From assembly GCA_946699065.1 (NCBI GenBank), contig CAMPDV010000109.1, forward strand, positions 709,527 to 773,526: a stretch of 64,000 bases of DNA, read 5' to 3'. This document shows, in pieces, positions 25,489 to 38,222 of this stretch. Position 1 is the first letter of the stretch, and the number at the start of each line of letters is the position of its first letter. Position numbers and translations under genes: made by a program. The DNA is from Loxodes magnus. Taxonomy: Eukaryota > Ciliophora > Karyorelictea > Loxodida > Loxodidae. The notes under the pieces are model-generated. The model made no database searches, was not told the DNA's origin, and worked only from the letters and a program-made list of their open reading frames with translations.

Positions 25489-28400
25489 TAGAAAAGTGAA
25501 GAAGTAAAGTAAGAAAAAAAGATAGAGTTTCAGTTTTAATGAAGATGCTTTGAGAAGTAATAAGTATTTAGAAAAGTGAAGAATTAAAGTAAGAAAAGAA
25601 GATAGAATTTCAGTTTTAAGGAGTATGCTTTGAGAAGTAATAAGTATTTAGAAAAGTGAAGAAGTAAAGTAAGAAAAGAAGATAGAATTTCAGTTTTAAT
25701 GAAGATGCTTTGAGAAGTAATAAGTATTTAGAAAAGTGAAGAAGTAAAGTAAGAAAAGAAGATAGAATTTCAGTTTTAAGGAGTATGCTTTGAGAAGTAA
25801 TAAGTATTTAGAAAAGTGAAGAATTAAAGTAAGAAAAGAAGATAGAGTTTCAGTTTTAAGGAGTATGCTTTGAGAAGTAATAAGTATTTAGAAAAGTGAA
25901 GAAGTAAAGTAAGAAAAAAAGATAGAGTTTCAGTTTTAAGGAGTATGCTTTGAGAAGTAATAAGTATTTAGAAAAGTGAAGAATTAAAGTAAGAAAAGAA
26001 GATAGAATTTCAGTTTTAAGGAGTATGCTTTGAGAAGTATTAAGTATTTAGAAAAGTGAAGAAGTAAAGTAAGAAAAAAAGATAGAGTTTCAGTTTTAAT
26101 GAAGATGCTTTGAGAAGTAATAAGTATTTCGAAAAGTGAAGAATTAAAGTAAGAAAAGAAGATAGAGTTTCAGTTTTAAGGAGTATGCTTTGAGAAGTAA
26201 TAAGTATTTAGAAAAGTGAAGAAGTAAAGTAAGAAAAGAAGATAGAATTTCAGTTTTAAGGAGTATGCTTTGAGAAGTATTAAGTATTTAGAAAAGTGAA
26301 GAAGTAAAGTAAGAAAAGAAGATAGAATTTCAGTTTTAAGGAGTATGCTTTGAGAAGTATTAAGTATTTAGAAAAGTGAAGAAGTAAAGTAAGAAAAAAA
26401 GATAGAGTTTCAGTTTTAATGAAGATGCTTTGAGAAGTAATAAGTATTTCGAAAAGTGAAGAAGTAAAGTAAGAAAAGAAGATAGAATTTCAGTTTTAAG
26501 GAGTATGCTTTGAGAAGTATTAAGTATTTAGAAAAGTGAAGAAGTAAAGTAAGAAAAAAAGATAGAGTTTCAGTTTTAATGAAGATGCTTTGAGAAGTAA
26601 TAAGTATTTAGAAAAGTGAAGAAGTAGAGTAAGAAAAGAAGATAGATTTTCGTTTTAAGGAGTATGCTTTGAGAAGTAATAAGTATTTAGAAAAGTGAAG
26701 AAGTAAAGTAAGAAAAAAAGATAGAGTTTCAGTTTTAATGAAGATGCTTTGAGAAGTAATAAGTATTTAGAAAAGTGAAGAAGTAAAGTAAGAAAAAAAG
26801 ATAGAGTTTCAGTTTTAATGAAGATGCTTTGAGAAGTAATAAGTATTTAGAAAAGTGAAGAAGTAAAGTAAGAAAAGAAGATAGAATTTCAGTTTTAAGG
26901 AGTATGCTTTGAGAAGTAATAAGTATTTAGAAAAGTGAAGAAGTAAAGTAAGAAAAGAAGATAGAATTTCAGTTTTAAGGAAGATGCTTTGTGAAGTAAT
27001 AAGTATTTAGAAAAGTGAAGAAGTAAAGTAAGAAAAGAAGATAGAGTTTCAGTTTTAAGGAGTATGCTTTGAGAAGTAATAAGTATTTCGAAAAGTGAAG
27101 AAGTAAAGTAAGAAAAAAAGATAGAGTTTCAGTTTTAATGAAGATGCTTTGAGAAGTAATAAGTATTTAGAAAAGTGAAGAAGTAAAGTAAGAAAAGAAG
27201 ATAGAATTTCAGTTTTAAGGAGTATGCTTTGAGAAGTAATAAGTATTTTGAAAAGTGAAGAAGTGAAGTAAGCAAAGAAGATAGAATTTCAGTTTTAAGG
27301 AGTATGCTTTGAGAAGTAATAAGTATTTCGAAAAGTGAAGAAGTAAAGTAAGAAAAGAAGATAGAGTTTCAGTTTTAAGGAAGATGCTTTGTGAAGTAAT
27401 AAGTATTTAGAAAAGTGAAGAAGTAGAGTAAGAAAAGAAGATAGAATTTCAGTTTTAAGGAGTATGCTTTGAGAAGTATTAAGTATTTAGAAAAGTGAAG
27501 AAATAAAGTAAGAAAAGAAGATAGAATTTCAGTTTTAAGGAGTATGCTTTGAGAAGTATTAAGTATTTAGAAAAGTGAAGAAGTAAAGTAAGCAAAGAAG
27601 ATAGAATTTCAGTTTTAAGGAGTATGCTTTGAGAAGTATTAAGTATTTAGAAAAGTGAAGAAATAAAGTAAGAAAAGAAGATAGAATTTCAGTTTTAAGG
27701 AGTATGCTTTGAGAAGTATTAAGTATTTAGAAAAGTGAAGAAGTAAAGTAAGCAAAGAAGATAGAATTTCAGTTTTAAGGAGTATGCTTTGAGAAGTATT
27801 AAGTATTTAGAAAAGTGAAGAAGTAAAGTAAGCAAAGAAGATAGAATTTCAGTTTTAAGGAGAATGCTTTGAGAAGTAATAAGTATTTAGAAAAGTGAAG
27901 AAGTAAAGTAAGAAAAGAAGATAGAATTTCAGTTTTAAGGAGTATGCTTTGAGAAGTATTAAGTATTTAGAAAAGTGAAGAAGTAAAGTAAGAAAAGAAG
28001 ATAGAATTTCAGTTTTAAGGAGAATGCTTTGAGAAGTAATAAGTATTTAGAAAAGTGAACAAGTAAAGTAAGAAAAGAAGATAGAATTTCAGTTTTAAGG
28101 AGTATGCTTTGAGAAGTATTAAGTATTAAGAAAAGTGAAGAAGTAGAGTAAGAAAAGAAGATGGAATTTCAGTTTTAAGAAATATGCTTTGAGAAGTATT
28201 AAGTATTTAGAAAAGTGCAGAAGTAAAGTAAGAAAAGAAGATAGAATTTCAGTTTTAAGTAGTATGCTTTGAGAAGTATTAAGTATTAAGAAAAGTGAAG
28301 AAGTAAAGTAAGAAAAGAAGATGGAATTTCAGTTTTAAGAAATATGCTTTGAGAAGTATTAAGTATTTAGAAAAGTGAAGAATTAAAGTAAGAAAAAAAG

Positions 28401-31039
28401 ATAGTATTTCAGTTTTAAGGAGTATGCTTTAAGAAATAATAAGTATTTAGAAAAGTGAAGAAGTAAAGTAAGAAAAGAAGATAGAATTTCAGTTTAAAGG
28501 AGTATGCTTTGAGAAGTAATAAGTATTTAGAAAAGTGAAGAAGTAAAGTAAGAAAAGAAGATAGAATTTTATTTTTAAGGAGTATGCTTTGAGAAGTAAT
28601 AAGTATTTAGAAAAGTGAAGAAGTAAAGTAAGAAAAGAAGATGGAATTTCAGTTTTAAGGAGTATGCTTTGAGAAGTATTAAGTATTTAGAAAAGTGAAG
28701 AAGTAAAGTAAGAAAAGAAGATAGAATTTCAGTTTTAAGGAGAATGCTTTGAGAAGTATTAAGTATTTAGAAAAGTGAAGAAGTAAAGTAAGAAAAGAAG
28801 ATAGAATTTTATTTTTAAGGAGTATGCTTTGAGAAGTAATAAGTATTTAGAAAAGTGAAGAAGTAAAGTAAGAAAAGAAGGTAGAATTTCAGTTTTAAGG
28901 AGTATGCTTTGAGAAGTATTAAGTATTTAGAAAAGTGAAGAAGTAAAGTAAGAAAAGAAGATAGAATTTCAGTTTTAAGGAGAATGCTTTGAGAAGTATT
29001 AAGTATTTAGAAAAGTGAAGAAGTAAAGTAAGAAAAGAAGATGGAATTTCAGTTTTAAGAAATATGCTTTGAGAAGTATTAAGTATTTAGAAAAGTGAAG
29101 AAGTAAAGTAAGAAAAAAAGATAGTATTTCAGTTTTAAGGAGTATGCTTTAAGAAATAATAAGTATTAAGAAAAGTGAAGAAGTAGAGTAAGAAAAGAAG
29201 ATGGAATTTCAGTTTTAAGAAATATGCTTTGAGAAGTATTAAGTATTTAGAAAAGTGCAGAAGTAAAGTAAGAAAAGAAGATAGAATTTCAGTTTTAAGG
29301 AGTATGCTTTGAGAAGTAATAAGTATTTAGAAAAGTGAAGAAGTAAAGTAAGAAAAGAAGATAGAATTTCAGTTTTAAGGAGTATGCTTTGAGAAGTATT
29401 AAGTATTAAGAAAAGTGAAGAAGTAAAGTAAGAAAAGAAGATAGAATTTTATTTTTAAGGAGTATGCTTTGAGAAGTAATAAGTATTTAGAAAAGTGAAG
29501 AAGTAAAGTAAGAAAAGAAGATAGAATTTCAGTTTTAAGGAGTATGCTTTGAGAAGTATTAAGTATTAAGAAAAGTGAAGAAGTAGAGTAAGAAAAGAAG
29601 ATGGAATTTCAGTTTTAAGAAATATGCTTTGAGAAGTATTAAGTATTTAGAAAAGTGCAGAAGTAAAGTAAGAAAAGAAGATAGAATTTCAGTTTTAAGT
29701 AGTATGCTTTGAGAAGTATTAAGTATTTAGAAAAGTGAAGAAGTAAAGTAAGAAAAGAAGATGGAATTTCAGTTTTAAGAAATATGCTTTGAGAAGTATT
29801 AAGTATTTAGAAAAGTGAAGAATTAAAGTAAGAAAAGAAGATAGAATTTCAGTTTTATTGAGTATGCTTTGAGAAGTAATAAGTATTTAGAAAAGTGAAG
29901 AAGTAAAGTAAGAAAAGAAGATAGAATTTCAGTTTTAAGTAGTATGCTTTGAGAAGTAATAAGTATTTAGAAAAGTGAATAAGTAAAGTAAGAAAAGAAG
30001 ATAGAATTTCAGTTTTAAGGAGTATGCTTTGAGAAGTAATAAGTATTTAGAAAAGTGAAGAAGTAAAGTAAGAAAAGAAGGTAGAATTTCAGTTTTAAGG
30101 AGTATGCTTTGAGAAGTATTAAGTATTTAGAAAAGTGAAGAAGTAAAGTAAGAAAAGAAGATAGAATTTCAGTTTTAAGGAGTATGCTTTGAGAAGTATT
30201 AAGTATTTAGAAAAGTGAAGAAGTAAAGTAAGCAAAGAAGATAGAATTTCAGTTTTAAGGAGAATGCTTTGAGAAGTAATAAGTATTTAGAAAAGTGAAG
30301 AAGTAAAGTAAGAAAAGAAGATAGAATTTCAGTTTTAAGGAGTATGCTTTGAGAAGTATTAAGTATTTAGAAAAGTGAAGAAGTAAAGTAAGAAAAGAAG
30401 ATAGAATTTCAGTTTTAAGTAGTATGCTTTGAGAAGTAATAAGTATTTAGAAAAGTGAAGAAGTAAAGTAAGAAAAGAAGATAGAATTTCAGTTTTAAGG
30501 AGTATGCTTTGAGAAGTATTAAGTATTTAGAAAAGTGCAGAAGTAAAGTAAGAAAAGAAGATAGAATTTCAGTTTTAAGTAGTATGCTTTGAGAAGTAAT
30601 AAGTATTTAGAAAAGTGAAGAAGTAAAGTAAGAAAAGAAGATAGAATTTCAGTTTTAAGGAGAATGCTTTGAGAAGTAATAAGTATTTAGAAAAGTGAAG
30701 AAGTAAAGTAAGAAAAGAAGATGGAATTTCAGTTTTAAGAAATATGCTTTGAGAAGTATTAAGTATTTAGAAAAGTGAAGAATTAAAGTAAGAAAAAAAG
30801 ATAGTATTTCAGTTTTAAGGAGTATGCTTTAAGAAATAATAAGTATTTAGAAAAGTGCAGAAGTAAAGTAAGAAAAGAAGATAGAATTTCAGTTTTAAGT
30901 AGTATGCTTTGAGAAGTATTAAGTATTTAGAAAAGTGAAGAAGTAAAGTAAGAAAAGAAGATAGAATTTCAGTTTTAAGGAGTATGCTTTGAGAAGTAAT
31001 AAGTATTTAGAAAAGTGAAGAAGTAAAGTAAGAAAAGAA

Positions 31040-31170
31040 TATCTAATGATAAGTTTTCGTAGCAAGCACTAAAATATAAGTTAGAATATTCAAAATGTTA
31101 GTAATTATATAATTATTACGAATCTGTATTCGGTTTGTCAAGATATGCTTGTAGATGAAAGTTAGCCTAT
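31040..31170 (+). repeat. Strongly diverged monomer pair, copy 1
   Basis: At first sight this looks like a 131-base insertion (starting ATATCTAATGATAAG, ending GTTAGCCTAT) in the satellite. However, the distance between flanking GTGAAG landmarks (31015 and 31177) is 162 bases, two monomers plus two. Aligned in register, both halves show scattered identity to the monomer: AAGTTTTCGTAG against CAGTTTTAAGGAG, and GATATGCTTGTAGATG against AGTATGCTTTGAGAAG. I therefore read it as two highly diverged monomers, not an inserted element. No terminal inverted repeats or target duplication are visible. This copy has AGATATGCTT where the other two have AGATTTGCTT. Confidence 0.8.
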
Positions 31171-34100
31171 AGAAAAGTGAAGAAGTAAAGTAAGAAAAGA
31201 AGATAGAATTTCAGTTTTAAGGAGTATGCTTTGATAAGTAATAAGTATTTAGAAAAGTGAAGAAGTAAAGTAAGAAAAGAAGATAGAATTTCAGTTTTAA
31301 GGAGTATGCTTTGAGAAGTAATAAGTATTTAGAAAAGTGAAGAAGTAAAGTAAGAAAAGAAGATAGAATTTCAGTTTTAAGGAGAATGCTTTGAGAAGTA
31401 ATAAGTATTTAGAAAAGTGAAGAAGTAAAGTAAGAAAAGAAGATAGAATTTCAGTTTTAAGGAGAATGCTTTGAGAAGTAATAAGTATTTAGAAAAGTGA
31501 ACAAGTAAAGTAAGAAAAGAAGATAGAATTTCAGTTTTAAGGAGAATGCTTTGAGAAGTAATAAGTATTTAGAAAAGTGAACAAGTAAAGTAAGAAAAGA
31601 AGATAGAATTTCAGTTTTAAGGAGTATGCTTTGAGAAGTATTAAGTATTAAGAAAAGTGAAGAAGTAGAGTAAGAAAAGAAGATGGAATTTCAGTTTTAA
31701 GAAATATGCTTTGAGAAGTATTAAGTATTAAGAAAAGTGAAGAAGTAGAGTAAGAAAAGAAGATAGAATTTCAGTTTTAAGGAGTATGCTTTGAGAAGTA
31801 TTAAGTATTTAGAAAAGTGAAGAAGTAAAGTAAGCAAAGAAGATAGAATTTCAGTTTTAAGGAGTATGCTTTGAGAAGTATTAAGTATTTAGAAAAGTGA
31901 AGAAGTAAAGTAAGCAAAGAAGATAGAATTTCAGTTTTAAGGAGAATGCTTTGAGAAGTAATAAGTATTTAGAAAAGTGAAGAAGTAAAGTAAGAAAAGA
32001 AGATAGAATTTCAGTTTTAAGGAGTATGCTTTGAGAAGTATTAAGTATTTAGAAAAGTGAAGAAGTAAAGTAAGAAAAGAAGATAGAATTTCAGTTTTAA
32101 GGAGAATGCTTTGAGAAGTAATAAGTATTTAGAAAAGTGAACAAGTAAAGTAAGAAAAGAAGGTAGAATTTCAGTTTTAAGGAGTATGCTTTGATAAGTA
32201 ATAAGAATTTAGAAAAGTGAAGAAGTAAAGTAAGAAAAGAAGATAGAATTTCAGTTTTAAAGAATAAGCTTTGAGAAGTAATAAGTATTTAGAAAAGTGA
32301 AGAAGTAAAGTAAGAAAAGAAGAAAGAGTTTTAGTTTTAAGGAGTATGCTTTGAGAAGTAATAAGTATTTAGAAAAGTGAAGAAGTAAAGTAAGAAAAGA
32401 AGATAGAATTTCAGTTTTAAGGAGTATGCTTTGAGAAGTATTAAGTATTTAGAAAAGTGAAGAATTAAAGTAAGAAAAAAAGATAGTATTTCAGTTTTAA
32501 GGAGTATGCTTTAAGAAATAATAAGTATTTAGAAAAGTGCAGAAGTAAAGTAAGAAAAGAAGATGGAATTTCAGTTTTAAGAAATATGCTTTGAGAAGTA
32601 TTAAGTATTAAGAAAAGTGAAGAAGTAGAGTAAGAAAAGAAGATAGAATTTTATTTTTAAGGAGTATGCTTTGAGAAGTAATAAGTATTTAGAAAAGTGA
32701 AGAAGTAAAGTAAGAAAAGAAGATGGAATTTCAGTTTTAAGAAATATGCTTTGAGAAGTATTAAGTATTTAGAAAAGTGAAGAATTAAAGTAAGAAAAAA
32801 AGATAGTATTTCAGTTTTAAGGAGTATGCTTTAAGAAATAATAAGTATTTAGAAAAGTGAAGAAGTAAAGTAAGAAAAGAAGATAGAATTTCAGTTTTAA
32901 GGAGTATGCTTTAAGAAATAATAAGTATTTAGAAAAGTGCAGAAGTAAAGTAAGAAAAGAAGATAGAATTTTATTTTTAAGGAGTATGCTTTGAGAAGTA
33001 ATAAGTATTTAGAAAAGTGAAGAAGTAAAGTAAGAAAAGAAGGTAGAATTTCAGTTTTAAGGAGTATGCTTTGATAAGTAATAAGAATTTAGAAAAGTGA
33101 AGAAGTAAAGTAAGAAAAGAAGATAGAATTTCAGTTTTAAAGAATAAGCTTTGAGAAGTAATAAGTATTTAGAAAAGTGAAGAAGTAAAGTAAGAAAAGA
33201 AGAAAGAGTTTTAGTTTTAAGGAGTATGCTTTGAGAAGTAATAAGTATTTAGAAAAGTGAAGAAGTAAAGTAAGAAAAGAAGATAGAGTTTCAGTTTTAA
33301 GTATTATGCTTTGAGAAGTATTAAGTATTTAGAAAAGTGAAGAATTAAAGTAAGAAAAAAAGATAGTATTTCAGTTTTAAGGAGTATGCTTTAAGAAATA
33401 ATAAGTATTTAGAAAAGTGCAGAAGTAAAGTAAGAAAAGAAGATAGAATTTCAGTTTTAAGGAGTATGCTTTGAGAAGTATTAAGTATTTAGAAAAGTGC
33501 AGAAGTAAAGTAAGAAAAGAAGATAGAATTTCAGTTTTAAGTAGTATGCTTTGAGAAGTAATAAGTATTTAGAAAAGTGAAGAAGTAAAGTAAGAAAAGA
33601 AGATAGAATTTCAGTTTTAAGGAGAATGCTTTGAGAAGTAATAAGTATTTAGAAAAGTGAAGAAGTAAAGTAAGAAAAGAAGATGGAATTTCAGTTTTAA
33701 AGAATAAGCTTTGAGAAGTAATAAGTATTTAGAAAAGTGAAGAAGTAAAGTAAGAAAAGAAGAAAGAGTTTTAGTTTTAAGGAGTATGCTTTGAGAAGTA
33801 ATAAGTATTTAGAAAAGTGAAGAAGTAAAGTAAGAAAAGAAGATAGAATTTCAGTTTTAAGGAGTATGCTTTGAGAAGTATTAAGTATTTAGAAAAGTGA
33901 AGAATTAAAGTAAGAAAAAAAGATAGTATTTCAGTTTTAAGGAGTATGCTTTAAGAAATAATAAGTATTTAGAAAAGTGCAGAAGTAAAGTAAGAAAAGA
34001 AGATAGAATTTCAGTTTTAAGGAGTATGCTTTGAGAAGTATTAAGTATTTAGAAAAGTGCAGAAGTAAAGTAAGAAAAGAAGATAGAATTTCAGTTTTAA

Positions 34101-36390
34101 GTAGTATGCTTTGAGAAGTAATAAGTATTTAGAAAAGTGAAGAAGTAAAGTAAGAAAAGAAGGTAGAATTTCAGTTTTAAGGAGAATGCTTTGAGAAGTA
34201 ATAAGTATTTAGAAAAGTGAAGAAGTAAAGTAAGAAAAGAAGATGGAATTTCAGTTTTAAGAAATATGCTTTGAGAAGTATTAAGTATTTAGAAAAGTGA
34301 AGAATTAAAGTAAGAAAAAAAGATAGTATTTCAGTTTTAAGGAGTATGCTTTAAGAAATAATAAGTATTTAGAAAAGTGCAGAAGTAAAGTAAGAAAAGA
34401 AGATAGAATTTCAGTTTTAAGTAGTATGCTTTGAGAAGTATTAAGTATTTAGAAAAGTGAAGAAGTAAAGTAAGAAAAGAAGATAGAATTTCAGTTTTAA
34501 AGAATAAGCTTTGAGAAGTAATAAGTATTTAGAAAAGTGAACAAGTAAAATAAGAAAAGAAGATGGAATTTCAGTTTTAAGAAATATGCTTTGAGAAGTA
34601 TTAAGTATTTAGAAAAGTGAAGAATTAAAGTAAGAAAAGAAGATAGAATTTCAGTTTTAAGGAGTATGCTTTAAGAAATAATAAGTATTTAGAAAAGTGC
34701 AGAAGTAAAGTAAGAAAAGAAGATAGAATTTCAGTTTTAAGTAGTATGCTTTGAGAAGTATTAAGTATTTAGAAAAGTGAAGAAGTAAAGTAAGAAAAGA
34801 AGATAGAGTTTCAGTTTTAAGGAGTATGCTTTGAGAAGTAATAAGTATTTAGAAAAGTGAAGAAGTAAAGTAAGAAAAGAAGATAGAATTTCAGTTTTAA
34901 GGAGTATGCTTTGAGAGGTAATGAGTATTTAGAAAAGTGAAGAAGTAAAGTAAGAAAAGAAGATAGAATTTCAGTTTTATTGAGTATGCTTTGAGAAGTA
35001 TAAGTATTTAGAAAAGTGAAGAAGTAAAGCAAGAAAAGAAGATAGAATTTCAGTTTTATTGAGTATGCTTTGAGAAGTAATAAGAATTTAGAAAAGTGAA
35101 GAAGTAAAGTAAGAAAAGAAGATAGAGTTTCGGTTTTAAGGAGTATACTCTTAGAAGTATAAGTATTTAGAAAAGTGAAGAAGTAAAGTATAAAAAAAAG
35201 ATAGAATTTCAGATTTATTGAGTATGCTTTGAGAAGTAATAAGTATTTAGAAAAGTGAATAAGTAAAGTGAGAAAAGAAGATAGAATTTCAGTTTTAAGG
35301 AGTATGCTTTGAGAAGTAATAAGTATTTAGAAAAGTGAAGAAGTAAAGTAAGAAAAGAGATAGAATTTCAGTTTTATTGAGTATGCTTTGAGAATTAATA
35401 AGTATTTAGAAAAGTGAAGAAGTAAAGTAAGAAAAGAAGATAGAATTTCAGTTTTAAGGAGTATGCTTTGAGAAGTAATAAGTATTTAGAAAAGTGAAGA
35501 AGTAAAGTAAGAAAAGAAGATAGAATTTCAGTTTTAAGGAGTATGCTTTGAGAAGTAAAAAGTATTTAGAAAAGTTAAGTAAAGTAAGAAAAGAAGATAG
35601 AATTTCAGTTTTAAAGAATAAGCTTTGAGAAGTAATAAGTATTTAGAAAAGTTAAGTAAAGTAAGAAAAGAAGATAGAATTTCAGTTTTATTGAGTATGC
35701 TTTGAGAAGTAATAAGTATTTAGAAAAGTGAAGAAGTAAAGTAAGAAAAGAAGATAGAGTTTCAGTTTTAAGTATTATGCTTTGAGAAGTAATGAGTATT
35801 TAGAAAAGTGAAGAAGTAAAGTAAGAAAAGAAGATAGAATTTCAGTTTTAAGGAGTATGCTTTGAGAAGTAATAAGTATTTAGAAAAGTGAAGAAGTAAA
35901 GTAAGAAAAGAAGATAGAATTTCAGTTTTAAGGAGTATGCTTTGAGAAGTAATAAGTATTTAGAAAAGTGAAGAAGTAAAGTAAGAAAAGAAGATAGAAT
36001 TTCAGTTTTAAGGAGTATGCTTTGAGAAGTAATAAGTATTTAGAAAAGTGAAGAAGTAAAGTAAGAAAAGAAGATAGAATTTCAGTTTTAAGGAGTATGC
36101 TTTGAGAAGTATTAAGTATTTAGAAAAGTGAAGAAGTAAAGTAAGAAAAGAAGATAGAATTTCAGTTTTAAGGAGTATGCTTTGAGAAGTAATAAGTATT
36201 TAGAAAAGTGAAGAAGTAAAGTAAGAAAAGAGATAGAATTTCAGTTTTAAGGAGAATGCTTTGAGAAGTAATAAGTATTTAGAAAAGTGAACAAGTAAAG
36301 TAAGAAAAGAAGATAGAATTTCAGTTTTAAGGAGTATGCTTTGATAAGTAATAAGTATTTAGAAAAGTGAAGAAGTAAAGTAAGAAAAGA
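31171..36390 (+). repeat. Array subdomain with AAGATGG / AGAAATATGC and CAGAAG monomers
   Basis: Monomers with GATGGAATTTC plus TTAAGAAATATGC, monomers with AAAAGTGCAGAAG, monomers with GATAGTATTTC plus GCTTTAAGAAATAATAAG, and monomers with TTAAAGAATAAGC recur here in variable order. The first three types also occur between about 28.1 and 31.0 kb. From about 34.98 kb onward, 79-bp monomers reading GAAGTATAAG appear, and two-base-shorter ones reading AAAAGAGATAG from about 35.36 kb, so the strict 80-bp phase is lost. Confidence 0.65.
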
Positions 36391-38222
36391 AGGCTGAATT
36401 TCAGTTTAAAGGAGTATGCTTTGAGAAGTAATAAGAATTTAGAAAAGTGAAGAAGTAAAGTAAGAAAAGAAGGTAGAGTTTCGGTTTTAAGGAGTATGCT
36501 CTTAGAAGTATAAGTATTTAGAAAAGTGTAGAAGTAAAGTAAGAAAAGAGATAGAATTTCAGTTTTATTGAGTATGCTTTGAGAATTAATAAGTATTTAG
36601 AAAAGTGAAGAAGTAAAGTAAGAAAAGAAGATAGAATTTCAGTTTTAAGGAGTATGCTTTGAGAAGTAATAAGTATTTAGAAAAGTGAAGAAGTAAAGTA
36701 AGAAAAGAAGATAGAATTTCAGTTTTAAGGAGTATGCTTTGAGAAGTAAAAAGTATTTAGAAAAGTTAAGTAAAGTAAGAAAAGAAGATAGAATTTCAGT
36801 TTTAAAGAATAAGCTTTGAGAAGTAATAAGTATTTAGAAAAGTGAACAAGTAAAATAAGAAAAGAAGATGGAATTTCAGTTTTAAGAAATATGCTTTGAG
36901 AAGTATTAAGTATTTAGAAAAGTGAAGAATTAAAGTAAGAAAAGAAGATAGAATTTCAGTTTTAAGGAGTATGCTTTAAGAAATAATAAGTATTTAGAAA
37001 AGTGCAGAAGTAAAGTAAGAAAAGAAGATAGAATTTCAGTTTTAAGTAGTATGCTTTGAGAAGTATTAAGTATTTAGAAAAGTGAAGAAGTAAAGTAAGA
37101 AAAGAAGATAGAGTTTCAGTTTTAAGGAGTATGCTTTGAGAAGTAATAAGTATTTAGAAAAGTGAAGAAGTAAAGTAAGAAAAGAATATCTAATGATAAG
37201 TTTTCGTAGCAAGCACTAAAATATAAGTTAGAATATTCAAAATGTTAGTAATTATATAATTATTACGAATCTGTATTCGGTTTGTCAAGATTTGCTTGTA
37301 GATGAAAGTTAGCCTATAGAAAAGTGAAGAAGTAAAGTAAGAAAAGAGATAGAATTTCAGTTTTAAGGAGTATGCTTTGAGAAGTAATAAGTATTTAGAA
37401 AAGTGAAGAAGTAAAGTAAGAAAAGAAGATAGAATTTCAGTTTTAAGGAGTATGCTTTGAGAAGTAAAAAGTATTTAGAAAAGTGAAGAAGTAAAGTAAG
37501 AAAAGAGATAGAATTTCAGTTTTAAAGAGTATGCTTTGAGAAGTAATAAGTATTTAGAAAAGGGAATAAGTAAAGTAAGAAAAGAAGATAGAATTTCAGT
37601 TTTAAGGAGTATGCTTTGAGAAGTAATAAGTATTTAGAAAAGTGAAGAAGTAAAGTAAGAAAAGAAGATAGAATTTCAGTTTTAAGGAGTATGCTTTGAG
37701 AAGTAATAAGTATTTAGAAAAGTGAAGAAGTAAAGCAAGAAAAGAAGTTAGAATTTCAGTTTTAAAGAGTATGCTTTGCGAAGTAATAAGTATTTAGAAA
37801 AGTGAAGAAGTAAAGTAAGAAAAGAAGATAGAATTTCAGTTTTATTGAGTATGCTTTGAGAAGTATAAGTATTTAGAAAAGTGAAGAAGTAAAGCAAGAA
37901 AAGAAGTTAGAATTTCAGTTTTAAAGAGTATGCTTTGCGAAGTAATAAGTATTTAGAAAAGTGAAGAAGTAAAGTAAGAAAAGAAGATAGAATTTCAGTT
38001 TTATTGAGTATGCTTTGAGAAGTATAAGTATTTAGAAAAGTGAAGAAGTAAAGTAAGAAAAGAAGATAGAATTTCAGTTTTATTGAGTATGCTTTGAGAA
38101 TTAATAAGTATTTAGAAAAGTGAAGAAGTAAAGTAAGAAAAGAAGATAGAATTTCAGTTTTAAGGAGTATGCTTTGAGAGGTAATGAGTATTTAGAAAAC
38201 TGAAGAAGTAAAGTAAGAAAAG
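36391..38222 (+). repeat. 1.8-kb block duplicated at +5976 bp, left copy
   Basis: This block begins at the unusual GAAGGCTGAATTTC monomer, includes the second diverged monomer pair, and ends near a GAGAGGTAATGAG monomer. The same order recurs from 42367 to about 44198 at a constant offset of 5976. The copies part company on the left (TATTTAG here, TATTTTGAAAACTG in the other) and on the right (AGAAGAAGAAATTTC here, AGAAGTTAGAATTTC in the other). Confidence 0.75.
37187..37317 (+). repeat. Strongly diverged monomer pair, copy 2
   Basis: Near-identical to the pair starting at 31040 (offset 6147), with AGATTTGCTT in place of AGATATGCTT. Upstream monomers are shared with the first copy (CAGAAG monomer, then TTAAGTAGTATGC, then one ordinary monomer), but the downstream flank differs, beginning with an AAAAGAGATAG monomer. 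It therefore travelled with its upstream neighbours as part of a larger block. Confidence 0.8.

Noticed and set aside
31040-31170. Mobile element insertion in the satellite
   Set aside because: There are no terminal inverted repeats and no target-site duplication, array phase is kept, and both halves resemble diverged monomers.
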